Positions 1 through 7,987 of a stretch of 13,104 nt of DNA are shown here, in pieces. The notes below the pieces were generated by a model that ran no database searches, was not told the DNA's origin, and saw only the letters and a list, made by a program, of their open reading frames with translations. How positions within the stretch are numbered: the first letter of the stretch is position 1; each line of letters begins with the position of its first letter. Location of the stretch: contig JAMONA010000016.1 of assembly GCA_027066795.1 (NCBI GenBank), forward strand, positions 1 to 13,104, given 5' to 3'. Made by a program: the position numbers and the translations under genes. This stretch comes from Candidatus Kaiserbacteria bacterium. Lineage in GTDB: Bacteria; Patescibacteriota; Minisyncoccia; Phycocordibacterales; UBA2100.

Positions 1-1
1 C

Positions 2-448
2 CCTGCGGACTTTACCTTTGTGTGTCCAACAGAGCTTGAGGAGATGCAGGCTAACTATGCCGCCTTTAAGACTGAAGGGGCTGAAGTTATCTCTGTGTCT
101 ACTGATACAGCATTTGCCCATAAGGCATGGCACGATAGCTCACCAGCGATAGGGCAGATAGAGTACCCTATGGCAGCAGACGCTAACCATATGCTAAGCG
201 AGGCATTTGGCGTACTAATACCAGACGAAGGATTGGCACTTAGAGGTACATTTGTAATAAATCCAGAGGGTAAGATAGTACTAGCAGAGATTAATGATAA
301 CAGCATAGGCAGGAGTGCCAGCGAGCTGCTCCGTAAGCTTAAGGCCGCAAAATTTGTAGCAGAGCATGATGGTCAGGTGTGTCCAGCTAGCTGGGCAGCA
401 GGCCAAGACACTCTAGAGCCAGGGCTCGATCTTGTAGGTAAGATATAA
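2..448 (+). CDS. ahpC: AhpC-type typical 2-Cys peroxiredoxin, 5'-truncated
   Basis: This is the C-terminal 148 residues of a thiol peroxidase that reduces H2O2 and organic hydroperoxides in the cytoplasm. The gene enters through the window edge, so its start is not visible. The reading frame opens with PADFTFVCPTE, the peroxidatic-cysteine motif of the AhpC/Prx1 group (Cys codon 23-25). A resolving cysteine lies in VCPASW (Cys codon 380-382), 119 residues later, which is the same spacing as Cys46/Cys165 of E. coli AhpC. The protein ends in LDLVGKI, also typical of AhpC. Both cysteines are present, so it should work as a disulfide-linked dimer. No ahpF or thioredoxin reductase is in the window, so the electron donor is unknown. 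No clear terminator separates it from the next gene. The family call is secure. The symbol ahpC reflects subgroup similarity only. Confidence 0.93.
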   Translation, partial: PADFTFVCPTELEEMQANYAAFKTEGAEVISVSTDTAFAHKAWHDSSPAIGQIEYPMAADANHMLSEAFGVLIPDEGLALRGTFVINPEGKIVLAEINDNSIGRSASELLRKLKAAKFVAEHDGQVCPASWAAGQDTLEPGLDLVGKI

Positions 449-480
449 ATCTTATAGGCATAGAGCAGTGCATAAATGGT

Positions 481-507
481 ACCAACTTGTTGGTTATTTG
501 GTATAAT
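481..507 (+). promoter_or_regulatory. Extended -10 promoter with upstream dyad, for the surface-protein gene
   Basis: A perfect TATAAT (502-507) is preceded by TGG (499-501), giving a consensus extended -10 element. No good -35 hexamer lies 16-18 bp upstream. Instead there is a perfect inverted repeat, ACCAAC-TT-GTTGGT (481-494), across the -35/spacer region, which could be an operator. Transcription would start near 514, only about 7 nt before the ATG at 521. The promoter match is read directly from the sequence. The operator role is inference. Confidence 0.6.
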
Positions 508-520
508 AAAATTACTTATT

Positions 521-3500
521 ATGCAACAATCCAACAGAGGTAACACTGAGAGGCAAATTAACGTAGAAGCACCTATGGATGTACCAGCACCACAGAAGAA
601 GGCCAGCCTAATTGGTGACATAAGTATAATACTTAACCATCCTCAGTTTAGACCACTGCGGATGGTTTTTGCTATTTGGGTTATTGCCACATTGATACTA
701 GGTGGCTATTGGGCCTATACACTGTTTAGTGCCCAGGGTGCAAGTGCAGACACTACGGTAGATGATACACAGGTTGAGTTTGATACTGGCACATATAGTT
801 ATACACAGTGGGATGGTGTAAATAATTGGATAGAGAGTACGAATACAAATAACCCGATAGGAGTTTTCCCAGAAAATGCAGTAAGTACAGGGTGGATAGA
901 TATGACAAATAATACTCTATTGTACCACTTAGATGAGAGCAGTGGAGCACTGACTGATAAGTCAGGGCAAGGCAACACAGGTACTGCATATAATGGTGTA
1001 CTGTACTCCTTGGCATCTAAAATGAACACCGCAATTAAGTTTGATGGTATTAATGACTATGTAGACACAGGCCTAAATATAGATACTTATTCTACAATGA
1101 CGGTGAGTGTATGGATTAAGCCCCATAGCCTTGCTGATAATGAATATATTTTTGACACGTCTAATGGTACATCTGGTTGTGGCGCGAGGGTTACCGCGAC
1201 TGGGGGTACGCAGTTCTTTTGTTATAGTGGAGGAGGTGTTGCTGTAGCCACGGCGTCTAGTGGCCTTGTGGTAGACACGTGGTACAACCTCGTGTTTGTT
1301 ATGACTCCAACTAAATTCAAAATTTATAAAGACGGAGTTGCTTTTGCTAGTGTATCACACACTAATACAGCAGGTATAGATGACTCAGGATACACACTAA
1401 AACTCGGTTCAGAATACAGTGGCACAAGCGGTTATTCAAATCTTACATTGGACGAGGTTGCTGTGTGGAGTAGAGAGTTAAGCATTAGTGAAATAACGGA
1501 AATATATAGAAAACAAGGAAAATCTTTTTCAGGTTTATATGATTCAAATATAAAAAATGTTGGTAGTGATAGTGTATGGAACTCTATTGCGTGGTCGCCA
1601 TCAAGGCCTGTTGGTAAGGAGTTCCCAGATAATGCTGGTATAGAGACTGGATATATTAGCGGAAATGCAGACATGACTGGTAGTGTCGGGCTGTGGCACT
1701 TAAATGACACAAGTGGTTCTGTTATCGATACATCTGGAAACTCTAATAATGGTACTTATAGTGGCTCTTTGTATAGCCAGCCAGGGCGACTAAATACGTC
1801 CATTGGCTTTGACGGAGTAAATGACGAGGTTGATATGGGTAATATAAGTAGCACCCTATTTTCATCAGATTTTACTGTGTCGACTTGGATATTTCATGAT
1901 TCTAATAATTCAGACTTCATATGGTCAAAAGGTGCAACAGCCGGTGCTAATGCAGATTTGTTTGTGAGGGCGGGCTCAGGTTATGAGTTTAGAATAAACG
2001 GGACTTACGGCGCAGATGCTGATACTGGCACAGGTGACCTGGTAAACACTTGGCAAAATGTGGTTGTTACAAGAAGTGGCACCACACTAAAGATATATAT
2101 TGATGGTGCCGAGCAGGCTAGTGTAACTAATAGTGAGGATGGTAGCTCAACAGATTCTTTTATCATTGGTGATGCTGCACACACGCCAAATGTTATTCCT
2201 TGGGAGGGAGATATAGACGAGTTAGCTGTATACAGTAGGGCGCTTACAGCCACGGAGATACTAGATGGCTATAAGCGTGGATCATCAAAGATAAAAATGC
2301 AGGTAAGGAGCTGTAATGATGCTGCCTGTAGCGGAGAGAGCTTTATTGGATCAGATGGTACGGCTAATACTTATTATGAATGGGGTACTACAAACTCAAT
2401 TTCCACACCCTCCTTTACACTCTCTGGTGTTATAGACAATAGTTACTTTCAATACAAAACCTTTTTTGAAACAGACGATGTATTGTATACTCCAGAGCTT
2501 AAAAGTGTGACGGTAGATTATACTCTAGCTAACGCACCTCCGGACACACCTACCAACTCTACACCTACTGGTGGCGCAACTCTACAGGTTCGTAATACAG
2601 CACTTTCAACATCGGTATATAATGATGGTGACGGCGACGCTCATACAGATACCTCCTGGGAGGTAGACGACAACTCAGACTTTAGCTCTCCAGAGTGGGC
2701 GCGCACAGCAGGCTCTGCAGAGGTGTCCACCACAGTCAATACTACTAACGGGACATTTGCTAATAGTTTAAGTGGGCTTACAGAGTTGGCTGCGAATACT
2801 ACGTATTACTTTAGAGTCCGTTATAACGATGGTACGGCTTGGTCAAGTTGGTCTACTGGTACATCGTATACTACAGAAGGGTCTATCACTGTTACTGCGC
2901 CTACAACTGGCACCAAGTGGTCAGTAGGAGAGACACAGAATATTACTTGGGCATATGTGGGTACCCCAGCCACCACTGTAACAATCAAGGCTGATAGTGG
3001 AGACGGTAGTGGATTTGACTACACTGTAGCCACGGGTGTATCCATAGGGGTGGCTGGAGTAGGCTCGTACTCGTGGAGTGGCATACCAAGTTCTGAGCAA
3101 GGTACAGCCACTAAAGTGCAGGTAACCTCTGACCAACAGTCTATACAAGATGACTCGGATACGTATAAAGTCATGGGCGGCCTAACTGTCACGGCACCTA
3201 ACGGCTCTGAGAGTTGGATAGCCCTTACTCCAGACAAGACAATATCGTGGACGACAGTAGGTTCGATGTCTAATGTAGACATTTTGTACTCTACTGACGG
3301 AGGTAGCACATACCCGTATACAATAGCCTCTGCTGTTGCTAACTCTGGTACTTACGCTACTTGGACACTACCAGACCTATCTAGTAATACTACAGTCAGG
3401 GTTAAGGTTGTAGATTCTGCAGACGCTGACTCTTATGATGAGTCTGACGCAGATTTCACTATACGAGATGCCGCCATAACAGTTAATGTACAAAACTCCT

Positions 3501-6500
3501 CTAACTCCGACCACCTTAGTGATGTAAGCTTTAACCCTGGAGATGGTACTGGCGCGGCGAACAAAAGTAGCCCGTTTACCTACTATTGGCCGTATGGATC
3601 TTTTGATATCATTATGGATAAGGTTGGATACAACACCAAGACCGTTACCCAAAGTGTAACGACCGATACCACATTAAACTTGACTATGACTGCACAGAGT
3701 GTACTTAATAAGACAACTGCTGCGGTTGGTTTTGAGACAGATTCGGACACGCTGAAAATCAATGCATGGTTAGAGCTCAATGGTTCTGTAATTACAAGTC
3801 CGTCTAGTGCTGAGGTATGGTTAGAGAATAATAGTGGAGTTGTAATGTATAATGCTACTAGTTCATCACCTTCTGCTGGAGGTACATTTACATTTAGCCA
3901 GACACCGTCAGGCCTCCCAGATGAAGATGTATACCAGGCCAAGGTACGTATCACTAATGACGGCACTAACTATGTTTCTACCACACCAGTCGGTCTATTA
4001 AAAAGGGTTAAGAACTTCGCTAATGCCGCTGTATACATAGATACAAGCTCTGCATATACAGGTACTGCGTACCCCAAAGGTAATCAAGAGCACCCTGTAA
4101 GTAATATAACAGATGCACTTACAATTGCTGCAGCAAACTCTCTAACACATCTGTACGTAAGGGGTACGGTAACTGTACCAGGTGGGCTTTCATTAGCTAA
4201 TTATGCCTTTAGTGGACACTCTGCAAACTCGGGTGCCATAGTTCTCGGCGGTGGTAGCACAGTTGGTACTTCATTAGATAACTTAACGGTTAGTGGTACG
4301 GTAAACGGAGACATTGTAATAAGAGACAGTTTTATAAATGGTCTAACTGCATTTTCTGGAGTTATATACAATAGTGCTTTAACTGCTTCGACTATTACCC
4401 TTGCCGGCTCTAGTGGTACGACAGTTAATATTCTAGACTCTCGTAGCTCTGTTGCTGGTACTGGTACACCAACAATAGACTTCGGAGGTGCTGGACGTAA
4501 CCTTAGTGTAAGAGGCTACTCTGGAGGCTTGGCAATAGTTAACAAAACTGGCGCAGGAGATAGTATAAGCATGGATTTTCTATCTGGGCACGCCAAGATA
4601 GAGTCTAGCTGTACAGCTGGCGATATAGTAGTGCGTGGTATAGTAAAAATAACAGACAATAGTGCCGGTTGTAATGTCATAAGTTATGGTGCTGTTACTG
4701 CTGCCTCTGTCGCTGACGCCGTGCTAGACGAGCAGTTATCGGACCATACTGTAGTGGGTTCACTTGGTGCTAATCAGGCGAATGTTATCACTGAGTTGAA
4801 TGCTAATGAGGCAAAGATAGACATAGTGGACACTGTAGTAGATGCAATATCCGTAACTACCACAGACACAAATACTAAAGTCACAGACATACAGAGTACG
4901 GTTAACACTATAAGTGCACTCTTAACCTCTGTAGACAACAAGATAGACACCTTACAAGCATCAGTGGCAGCTTTACGCACCTCACAACAAGGCTTGTACA
5001 ACATAGAGTTGTCTAGCGAGAGTGCTGTGCAGGTAGGTAACACATACAGGGTGAAGTTAAATATCGAGGATTATGAGTCTGACCCAGTAGATGCAACCTC
5101 TACACCTACAATCACAATATATGACGCAGCACGTACTATAGTAGTGCCAGCTGTTACAACTATGACATCCATAGAGACAGGTGTATATGAGTACACATAT
5201 GCTATCCCATCGGGCGCAACATCCGGCCTGTACGAGACCGTGGTAGCTGTCCCTGTAGGTGGCGATACGATAAAGAGGGTTAGTTATTGGCAAGCTACAG
5301 GAGCCCCTTCTCAGGTCATAATCAACTCTATCTCTGACTTGACAATAGACTCTGTGGCAGCAAGTGTCACAATCTCTAATGAAGGTAATGCATCATACGA
5401 GTATCAATATGAGTGGTGTGTAGTTACAACACAAGACAACAAATGTGGTGGCGGAGACGATGTGTACTATGGTAGCGCGGCCAAGCTTGTGACTCCTGGT
5501 ATAGACTTTAATACAACCCTTACAGCCACAGTACCAGACGTAGGAGACTACTGGTTTAAAGTAGTTAACTATTATGGTACAGAGTCATCATCGGCCTCAA
5601 GAAGCTTCACAGCAATAACAGAGACGGCGGCACCAGCTAGCTCAGGTGGAGCAGCTAACGGGCCAGTAGTCGGCTCTGGTACTGCGACTATTAACCAGTT
5701 GCAACTTACATCAAATCAACTACTAGAGGCTCTAGATGGAGCTAAGACTATTAACATAGAAGTATCTGGCCTCAGTGACTTACTAGAGATAAACGAGAGA
5801 CAGACAGAGACACTTAAGGATGTACAGAATAAACTAGCCCAACTACAAGCGGTGTCAGATACTATTAATGCAGTAGTCTCTAATAACTCTACCGAGCCTA
5901 TAGTGCAGAGCTTTATGCAGTTTAACTCCGTAGAGTTACACTTCTTAATAACTAACCCAAGCTCTGAGGCTCAAACTGTAAAATTTAGGGCGGCTTTACC
6001 TAAGGAGGCTGCTCCAGAGGACATAATGAATGCCAATGGCCTAGAGGTCGAATATGACACTAACGCACAGAGCTACTTTGTGTCTGCAGATATCACGTTA
6101 CAAGGCGGAGAATCTATAACTAAAAAAGTTGAGTTAACCGATATATGGCTGTTTGATACTGATGACCTAAAGATTATGAAGAGTCAGGCTAAGTCATATT
6201 CAGAAGTGTTAGATGGTACACAGTACGAGGCGCAGGGTGCATTACTGTTAGCTGAGTTAGATGGTCTTGCTACCAAGGTGGGCCAGTCTCAGGCTACTAG
6301 TTACGATACTCCACAGAATCACATAGTAGTATATAGAGACAATGTGACCCGTATGCAGACTGCTAACGTTGCCTTAGATAAGCTTAAAGACCTTGTGACA
6401 AGCTCTGGTGTATCTAATGGTTTGGTGGGTAGTATTGGTGGTATACAGACCTTCTCGACTTGGGGGATAGTGCTTGCCATGGTGTTTGGCTTCGGGCTAT

Positions 6501-7264
6501 TGGCGGCTATCATCTTCGCTATGTGGAGACAGCAGACATTGCTTATATCTGCGTTAGGTAGGCACGGCAAGGGTATACCTGGCCTTAACTACCCTGAGCC
6601 TCAAATAGAGCCAATAAATGAACCTGCACAAGAGGTAGGAGCTGCCGATACTCAGCAAGATTTTGTACATGAGCATTTAATAGAGCACGACCCAGAGACA
6701 TTTTGGGGTCGTATAGTACACATGGTGAAGGTGCTTAGTGGTAGCGTGCTTGGTGTACTTATATTAATAAGCTTCCCTGGGTTTATAATAGGACTCCTAA
6801 TGCTTACGGTACCACAGTACCTTATGAGTAGTGCTACAGTATCGGTACCAGGAGTAGGTGGTAGTAATCCGTCTGTATATATTAAGAAGACAGATACACC
6901 GGCATTGAACGAAGACACCAAGGGTGCGTCAGCCAATTTTGAGACATTTAATAAGTCGACTTCTGCAGTGAGCCCTCTAGTTTCAGATAGTGAACAAGTG
7001 CAAACAGGTACAGATTCAATAACTAAAGATTCTCCAGAAGAGGTTACTGACACAGAGGGTAAGGGTAGGCTTCTTATAACCGATACACCCACAGGTTATC
7101 TAAACGTGAGGGCAAAACCAGCAACTTCCTATACTAAGCTCGGCAAGGTGAGTGTGGGCAGTGAGTACACATTTGAGGCACAGAAGGCTGGTTGGTATTA
7201 TATAATAGTGCCAAAAGGCATTGATGGTTGGGTATCTGGTGAGTATGTAGAGCTACTAAAGTAA
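521..7264 (+). CDS. Giant multi-domain surface protein (LamG x2, FN3-like, KNH-like x2, coiled coils, SH3b)
   Basis: This is a 2247-residue exported, membrane-anchored protein, probably for adhesion or cell contact. I start it at ATG 521 because the alternative ATG at 476 lies upstream of the likely promoter. Residues 48-70 form a hydrophobic segment followed by A-S-A (74-76), either a signal peptide with a long n-region or an anchor. Then come two LamG/concanavalin-like domains (about 124-333 and 384-590), an FN3-like domain (671-787), two Kre9/KNH-like repeats with VTAP...W...ITW or ISW signatures (787-984), a PEGA-like strand region (985-1057), Ig-like sequence, a Gly/Ser/Thr-rich beta-helix-like region (1167-1390), a coiled coil (1390-1490), more Ig-like sequence and a second coiled coil (1724-1790). 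Near the C-terminus are TM helices at about 1979-2002 and 2071-2102, and a bacterial SH3b domain (2181-2246, NVRAKPATSYTKLG). Its ligand is unknown. Domain edges are by eye. Confidence 0.88.
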   Translation: MQQSNRGNTERQINVEAPMDVPAPQKKASLIGDISIILNHPQFRPLRMVFAIWVIATLILGGYWAYTLFSAQGASADTTVDDTQVEFDTGTYSYTQWDGVNNWIESTNTNNPIGVFPENAVSTGWIDMTNNTLLYHLDESSGALTDKSGQGNTGTAYNGVLYSLASKMNTAIKFDGINDYVDTGLNIDTYSTMTVSVWIKPHSLADNEYIFDTSNGTSGCGARVTATGGTQFFCYSGGGVAVATASSGLVVDTWYNLVFVMTPTKFKIYKDGVAFASVSHTNTAGIDDSGYTLKLGSEYSGTSGYSNLTLDEVAVWSRELSISEITEIYRKQGKSFSGLYDSNIKNVGSDSVWNSIAWSPSRPVGKEFPDNAGIETGYISGNADMTGSVGLWHLNDTSGSVIDTSGNSNNGTYSGSLYSQPGRLNTSIGFDGVNDEVDMGNISSTLFSSDFTVSTWIFHDSNNSDFIWSKGATAGANADLFVRAGSGYEFRINGTYGADADTGTGDLVNTWQNVVVTRSGTTLKIYIDGAEQASVTNSEDGSSTDSFIIGDAAHTPNVIPWEGDIDELAVYSRALTATEILDGYKRGSSKIKMQVRSCNDAACSGESFIGSDGTANTYYEWGTTNSISTPSFTLSGVIDNSYFQYKTFFETDDVLYTPELKSVTVDYTLANAPPDTPTNSTPTGGATLQVRNTALSTSVYNDGDGDAHTDTSWEVDDNSDFSSPEWARTAGSAEVSTTVNTTNGTFANSLSGLTELAANTTYYFRVRYNDGTAWSSWSTGTSYTTEGSITVTAPTTGTKWSVGETQNITWAYVGTPATTVTIKADSGDGSGFDYTVATGVSIGVAGVGSYSWSGIPSSEQGTATKVQVTSDQQSIQDDSDTYKVMGGLTVTAPNGSESWIALTPDKTISWTTVGSMSNVDILYSTDGGSTYPYTIASAVANSGTYATWTLPDLSSNTTVRVKVVDSADADSYDESDADFTIRDAAITVNVQNSSNSDHLSDVSFNPGDGTGAANKSSPFTYYWPYGSFDIIMDKVGYNTKTVTQSVTTDTTLNLTMTAQSVLNKTTAAVGFETDSDTLKINAWLELNGSVITSPSSAEVWLENNSGVVMYNATSSSPSAGGTFTFSQTPSGLPDEDVYQAKVRITNDGTNYVSTTPVGLLKRVKNFANAAVYIDTSSAYTGTAYPKGNQEHPVSNITDALTIAAANSLTHLYVRGTVTVPGGLSLANYAFSGHSANSGAIVLGGGSTVGTSLDNLTVSGTVNGDIVIRDSFINGLTAFSGVIYNSALTASTITLAGSSGTTVNILDSRSSVAGTGTPTIDFGGAGRNLSVRGYSGGLAIVNKTGAGDSISMDFLSGHAKIESSCTAGDIVVRGIVKITDNSAGCNVISYGAVTAASVADAVLDEQLSDHTVVGSLGANQANVITELNANEAKIDIVDTVVDAISVTTTDTNTKVTDIQSTVNTISALLTSVDNKIDTLQASVAALRTSQQGLYNIELSSESAVQVGNTYRVKLNIEDYESDPVDATSTPTITIYDAARTIVVPAVTTMTSIETGVYEYTYAIPSGATSGLYETVVAVPVGGDTIKRVSYWQATGAPSQVIINSISDLTIDSVAASVTISNEGNASYEYQYEWCVVTTQDNKCGGGDDVYYGSAAKLVTPGIDFNTTLTATVPDVGDYWFKVVNYYGTESSSASRSFTAITETAAPASSGGAANGPVVGSGTATINQLQLTSNQLLEALDGAKTINIEVSGLSDLLEINERQTETLKDVQNKLAQLQAVSDTINAVVSNNSTEPIVQSFMQFNSVELHFLITNPSSEAQTVKFRAALPKEAAPEDIMNANGLEVEYDTNAQSYFVSADITLQGGESITKKVELTDIWLFDTDDLKIMKSQAKSYSEVLDGTQYEAQGALLLAELDGLATKVGQSQATSYDTPQNHIVVYRDNVTRMQTANVALDKLKDLVTSSGVSNGLVGSIGGIQTFSTWGIVLAMVFGFGLLAAIIFAMWRQQTLLISALGRHGKGIPGLNYPEPQIEPINEPAQEVGAADTQQDFVHEHLIEHDPETFWGRIVHMVKVLSGSVLGVLILISFPGFIIGLLMLTVPQYLMSSATVSVPGVGGSNPSVYIKKTDTPALNEDTKGASANFETFNKSTSAVSPLVSDSEQVQTGTDSITKDSPEEVTDTEGKGRLLITDTPTGYLNVRAKPATSYTKLGKVSVGSEYTFEAQKAGWYYIIVPKGIDGWVSGEYVELLK

Positions 7265-7265
7265 T

Positions 7266-7718
7266 ATGTTAGACACAAGCCCTCAAAATCCATTTGGCCC
7301 AGGCAACGCCGTAATATGGCTGCTGGCAGTGGTGGCAGGGTTGGTGCTGCCTGCCATTTTAATACCTGTTGTTGCCTTGACTGAGAACACAGTATTAGTA
7401 GAGGAGCTAGCAAAATCAATTGTTGTTATATTTGTGATTTATAAACTGCCAAGCGGGTATGCCAAACTATTAGCGGCACTGGTGTTCGGCTTATTGTTTG
7501 GTTTGTCTGAGAGCATGCTTTACCTTAATAATATTTTTCAGGCAGGGGACTTAAGCGTATTTGGCCAGAGGCTGCTATACACAGTGCCGATGCATGCACT
7601 CACTGTTATTGTCATGACTATATTGAGTATGCCAAGTAAGTGGCTTATGCCTATTGGTATAGCATTAGCCATAGGTATACATACTGAGTTTAACGTATAT
7701 ATTGTAAGTATCTTTTAA
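7266..7718 (+). CDS. PrsW-like intramembrane metalloprotease (small)
   Basis: This is a 150-residue polytopic membrane protein with about five hydrophobic helices (roughly 15-38, 48-60, 65-91, 103-121, 126-149). The conserved motifs of the PrsW/CPBP-type glutamic/metalloprotease superfamily appear in order: EELAK (E46, E47, K50), FGLSES (E82), PMHAL (H110) and HTEFN (H139, N143). Canonical PrsW of Bacillus cleaves the anti-sigma factor RsiW at site 1. This protein is shorter than that family's usual length of roughly 200 or more residues, but it keeps the catalytic-type residues. The ATG lies 1 nt after the stop of the giant surface protein, with no Shine-Dalgarno sequence, so it is probably translationally coupled to it. 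That suggests a role in processing or signalling from the surface protein. No sigma or anti-sigma factor is in the window. The family call is fairly firm; the substrate is inference. Confidence 0.8.
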   Translation: MLDTSPQNPFGPGNAVIWLLAVVAGLVLPAILIPVVALTENTVLVEELAKSIVVIFVIYKLPSGYAKLLAALVFGLLFGLSESMLYLNNIFQAGDLSVFGQRLLYTVPMHALTVIVMTILSMPSKWLMPIGIALAIGIHTEFNVYIVSIF

Positions 7719-7735
7719 TACCAGTTGTTACTATC

Positions 7736-7756
7736 TGTGCCGTGGGCGGGACTTGA
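7736..7756 (-). repeat. 21-bp duplicate of the tRNA-Leu 3' end (att-like)
   Basis: These 21 bases are identical to 7889-7909, which is the 3' end of the tRNA-Leu gene (acceptor strand, discriminator and part of the T-arm) plus two flanking bases. Identity stops inside the T-loop, so this is a fragment and not a second tRNA. A direct repeat of a tRNA 3' end is the usual footprint of tyrosine-recombinase integration. A decayed tRNA duplication is the alternative. Confidence 0.75.
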
Positions 7757-7770
7757 TCCTTACAGGATCA
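7754..7770. other. Perfect hairpin at the break point of the tRNA fragment
   Basis: TGATCCT (7754-7760) and AGGATCA (7764-7770) form a 7-bp stem with a 3-nt loop. The hairpin begins exactly where identity to the tRNA ends and shares its first three bases with the repeat. It has no T-tract, so it is unlikely to be an intrinsic terminator. Its function is unknown. Confidence 0.5.
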
Positions 7771-7838
7771 GTAGAGGTTGTCGCCATTTTATTACCAATA
7801 GGAAATAAAATTGCAGGCAACCTTTTCAATTCCCGACT

Positions 7839-7857
7839 AAAAGTCTCCCAGACTTTT
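7839..7857. terminator. Bidirectional hairpin terminator candidate
   Basis: AAAAGTCT and AGACTTTT form a perfect 8-bp stem with a CCC loop. It has a T-run on both strands. It lies 34 bases beyond the 3' end of the minus-strand tRNA and 121 bases beyond the PrsW-like gene, so it could end transcripts from either side. The stem is weak because half of it is A-T, which limits confidence. Confidence 0.5.
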
Positions 7858-7888
7858 CTCCCACGTCTCAATAACGCTTCGCTTATAT

Positions 7889-7909
7889 TGTGCCGTGGGC
7901 GGGACTTGA
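7889..7909 (-). repeat. Second copy of the 21-bp repeat, at the 3' end of the intact tRNA-Leu
   Basis: This is the copy inside the functional tRNA gene. It covers tRNA 3' positions 7891-7909 and the two bases after the discriminator. It pairs with the copy at 7736-7756, and the two are separated by 132 bases. Confidence 0.75.
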
Positions 7910-7972
7910 ACCCGCAAGGTTTTCACCAATGGGTTTTGAATCCATCGCGTATACCAATTCCGCCACCACGGC
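7891..7972 (-). tRNA. tRNA-Leu(CAA)
   Basis: On the minus strand, acceptor arms GCCGTGG (from 7972) and CCACGGC (7898-7892) pair perfectly and are followed by discriminator A (7891), as expected for leucine. A D-arm with GGCGGAATTGGTATACGC is present, as is a long type II variable arm with GGT-GAAA-ACC. The T-arm is GCGGG-TTCAAGT-CCCGC. The anticodon loop TTCAAAA (7940-7934) gives anticodon CAA (7938-7936), which reads UUG codons. The last pair of the anticodon stem is an A-C mismatch (7941/7933). CCA is not encoded and would have to be added. The gene is 82 nt. Confidence 0.95.
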
Positions 7973-7981
7973 ATTGAAAGA

Positions 7982-7987
7982 ATTATA
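7982..7987 (-). promoter_or_regulatory. -10 element of the tRNA-Leu promoter
   Basis: Read on the minus strand, 7987-7982 is a perfect TATAAT ending 9 nt before the first tRNA base (7972). A start near 7975 would give a 5' leader of only about 3 nt. No good -35 hexamer is visible at the expected distance. The same bases overlap TTATACACA (7983-7991, + strand), a match to the DnaA-box consensus that is probably coincidental. Confidence 0.5.

Noticed and set aside
476..520. ATG at 476 as the start of the giant surface protein
   Set aside because: The extended -10 element (499-507) lies downstream of it, so this ATG would be outside the transcript. ATG 521 fits better.
7736..7800. A second full tRNA gene
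   Set aside because: Only the 3' 19 bases match. The T-stem is broken and no anticodon or D-arm can be folded.
7753..7977. 74-codon + strand open frame
   Set aside because: It overlaps the minus-strand tRNA-Leu, and its C-terminal half (RGRDLNPQG...NPSRIPIPPPRH) is the familiar translation of an antisense tRNA.
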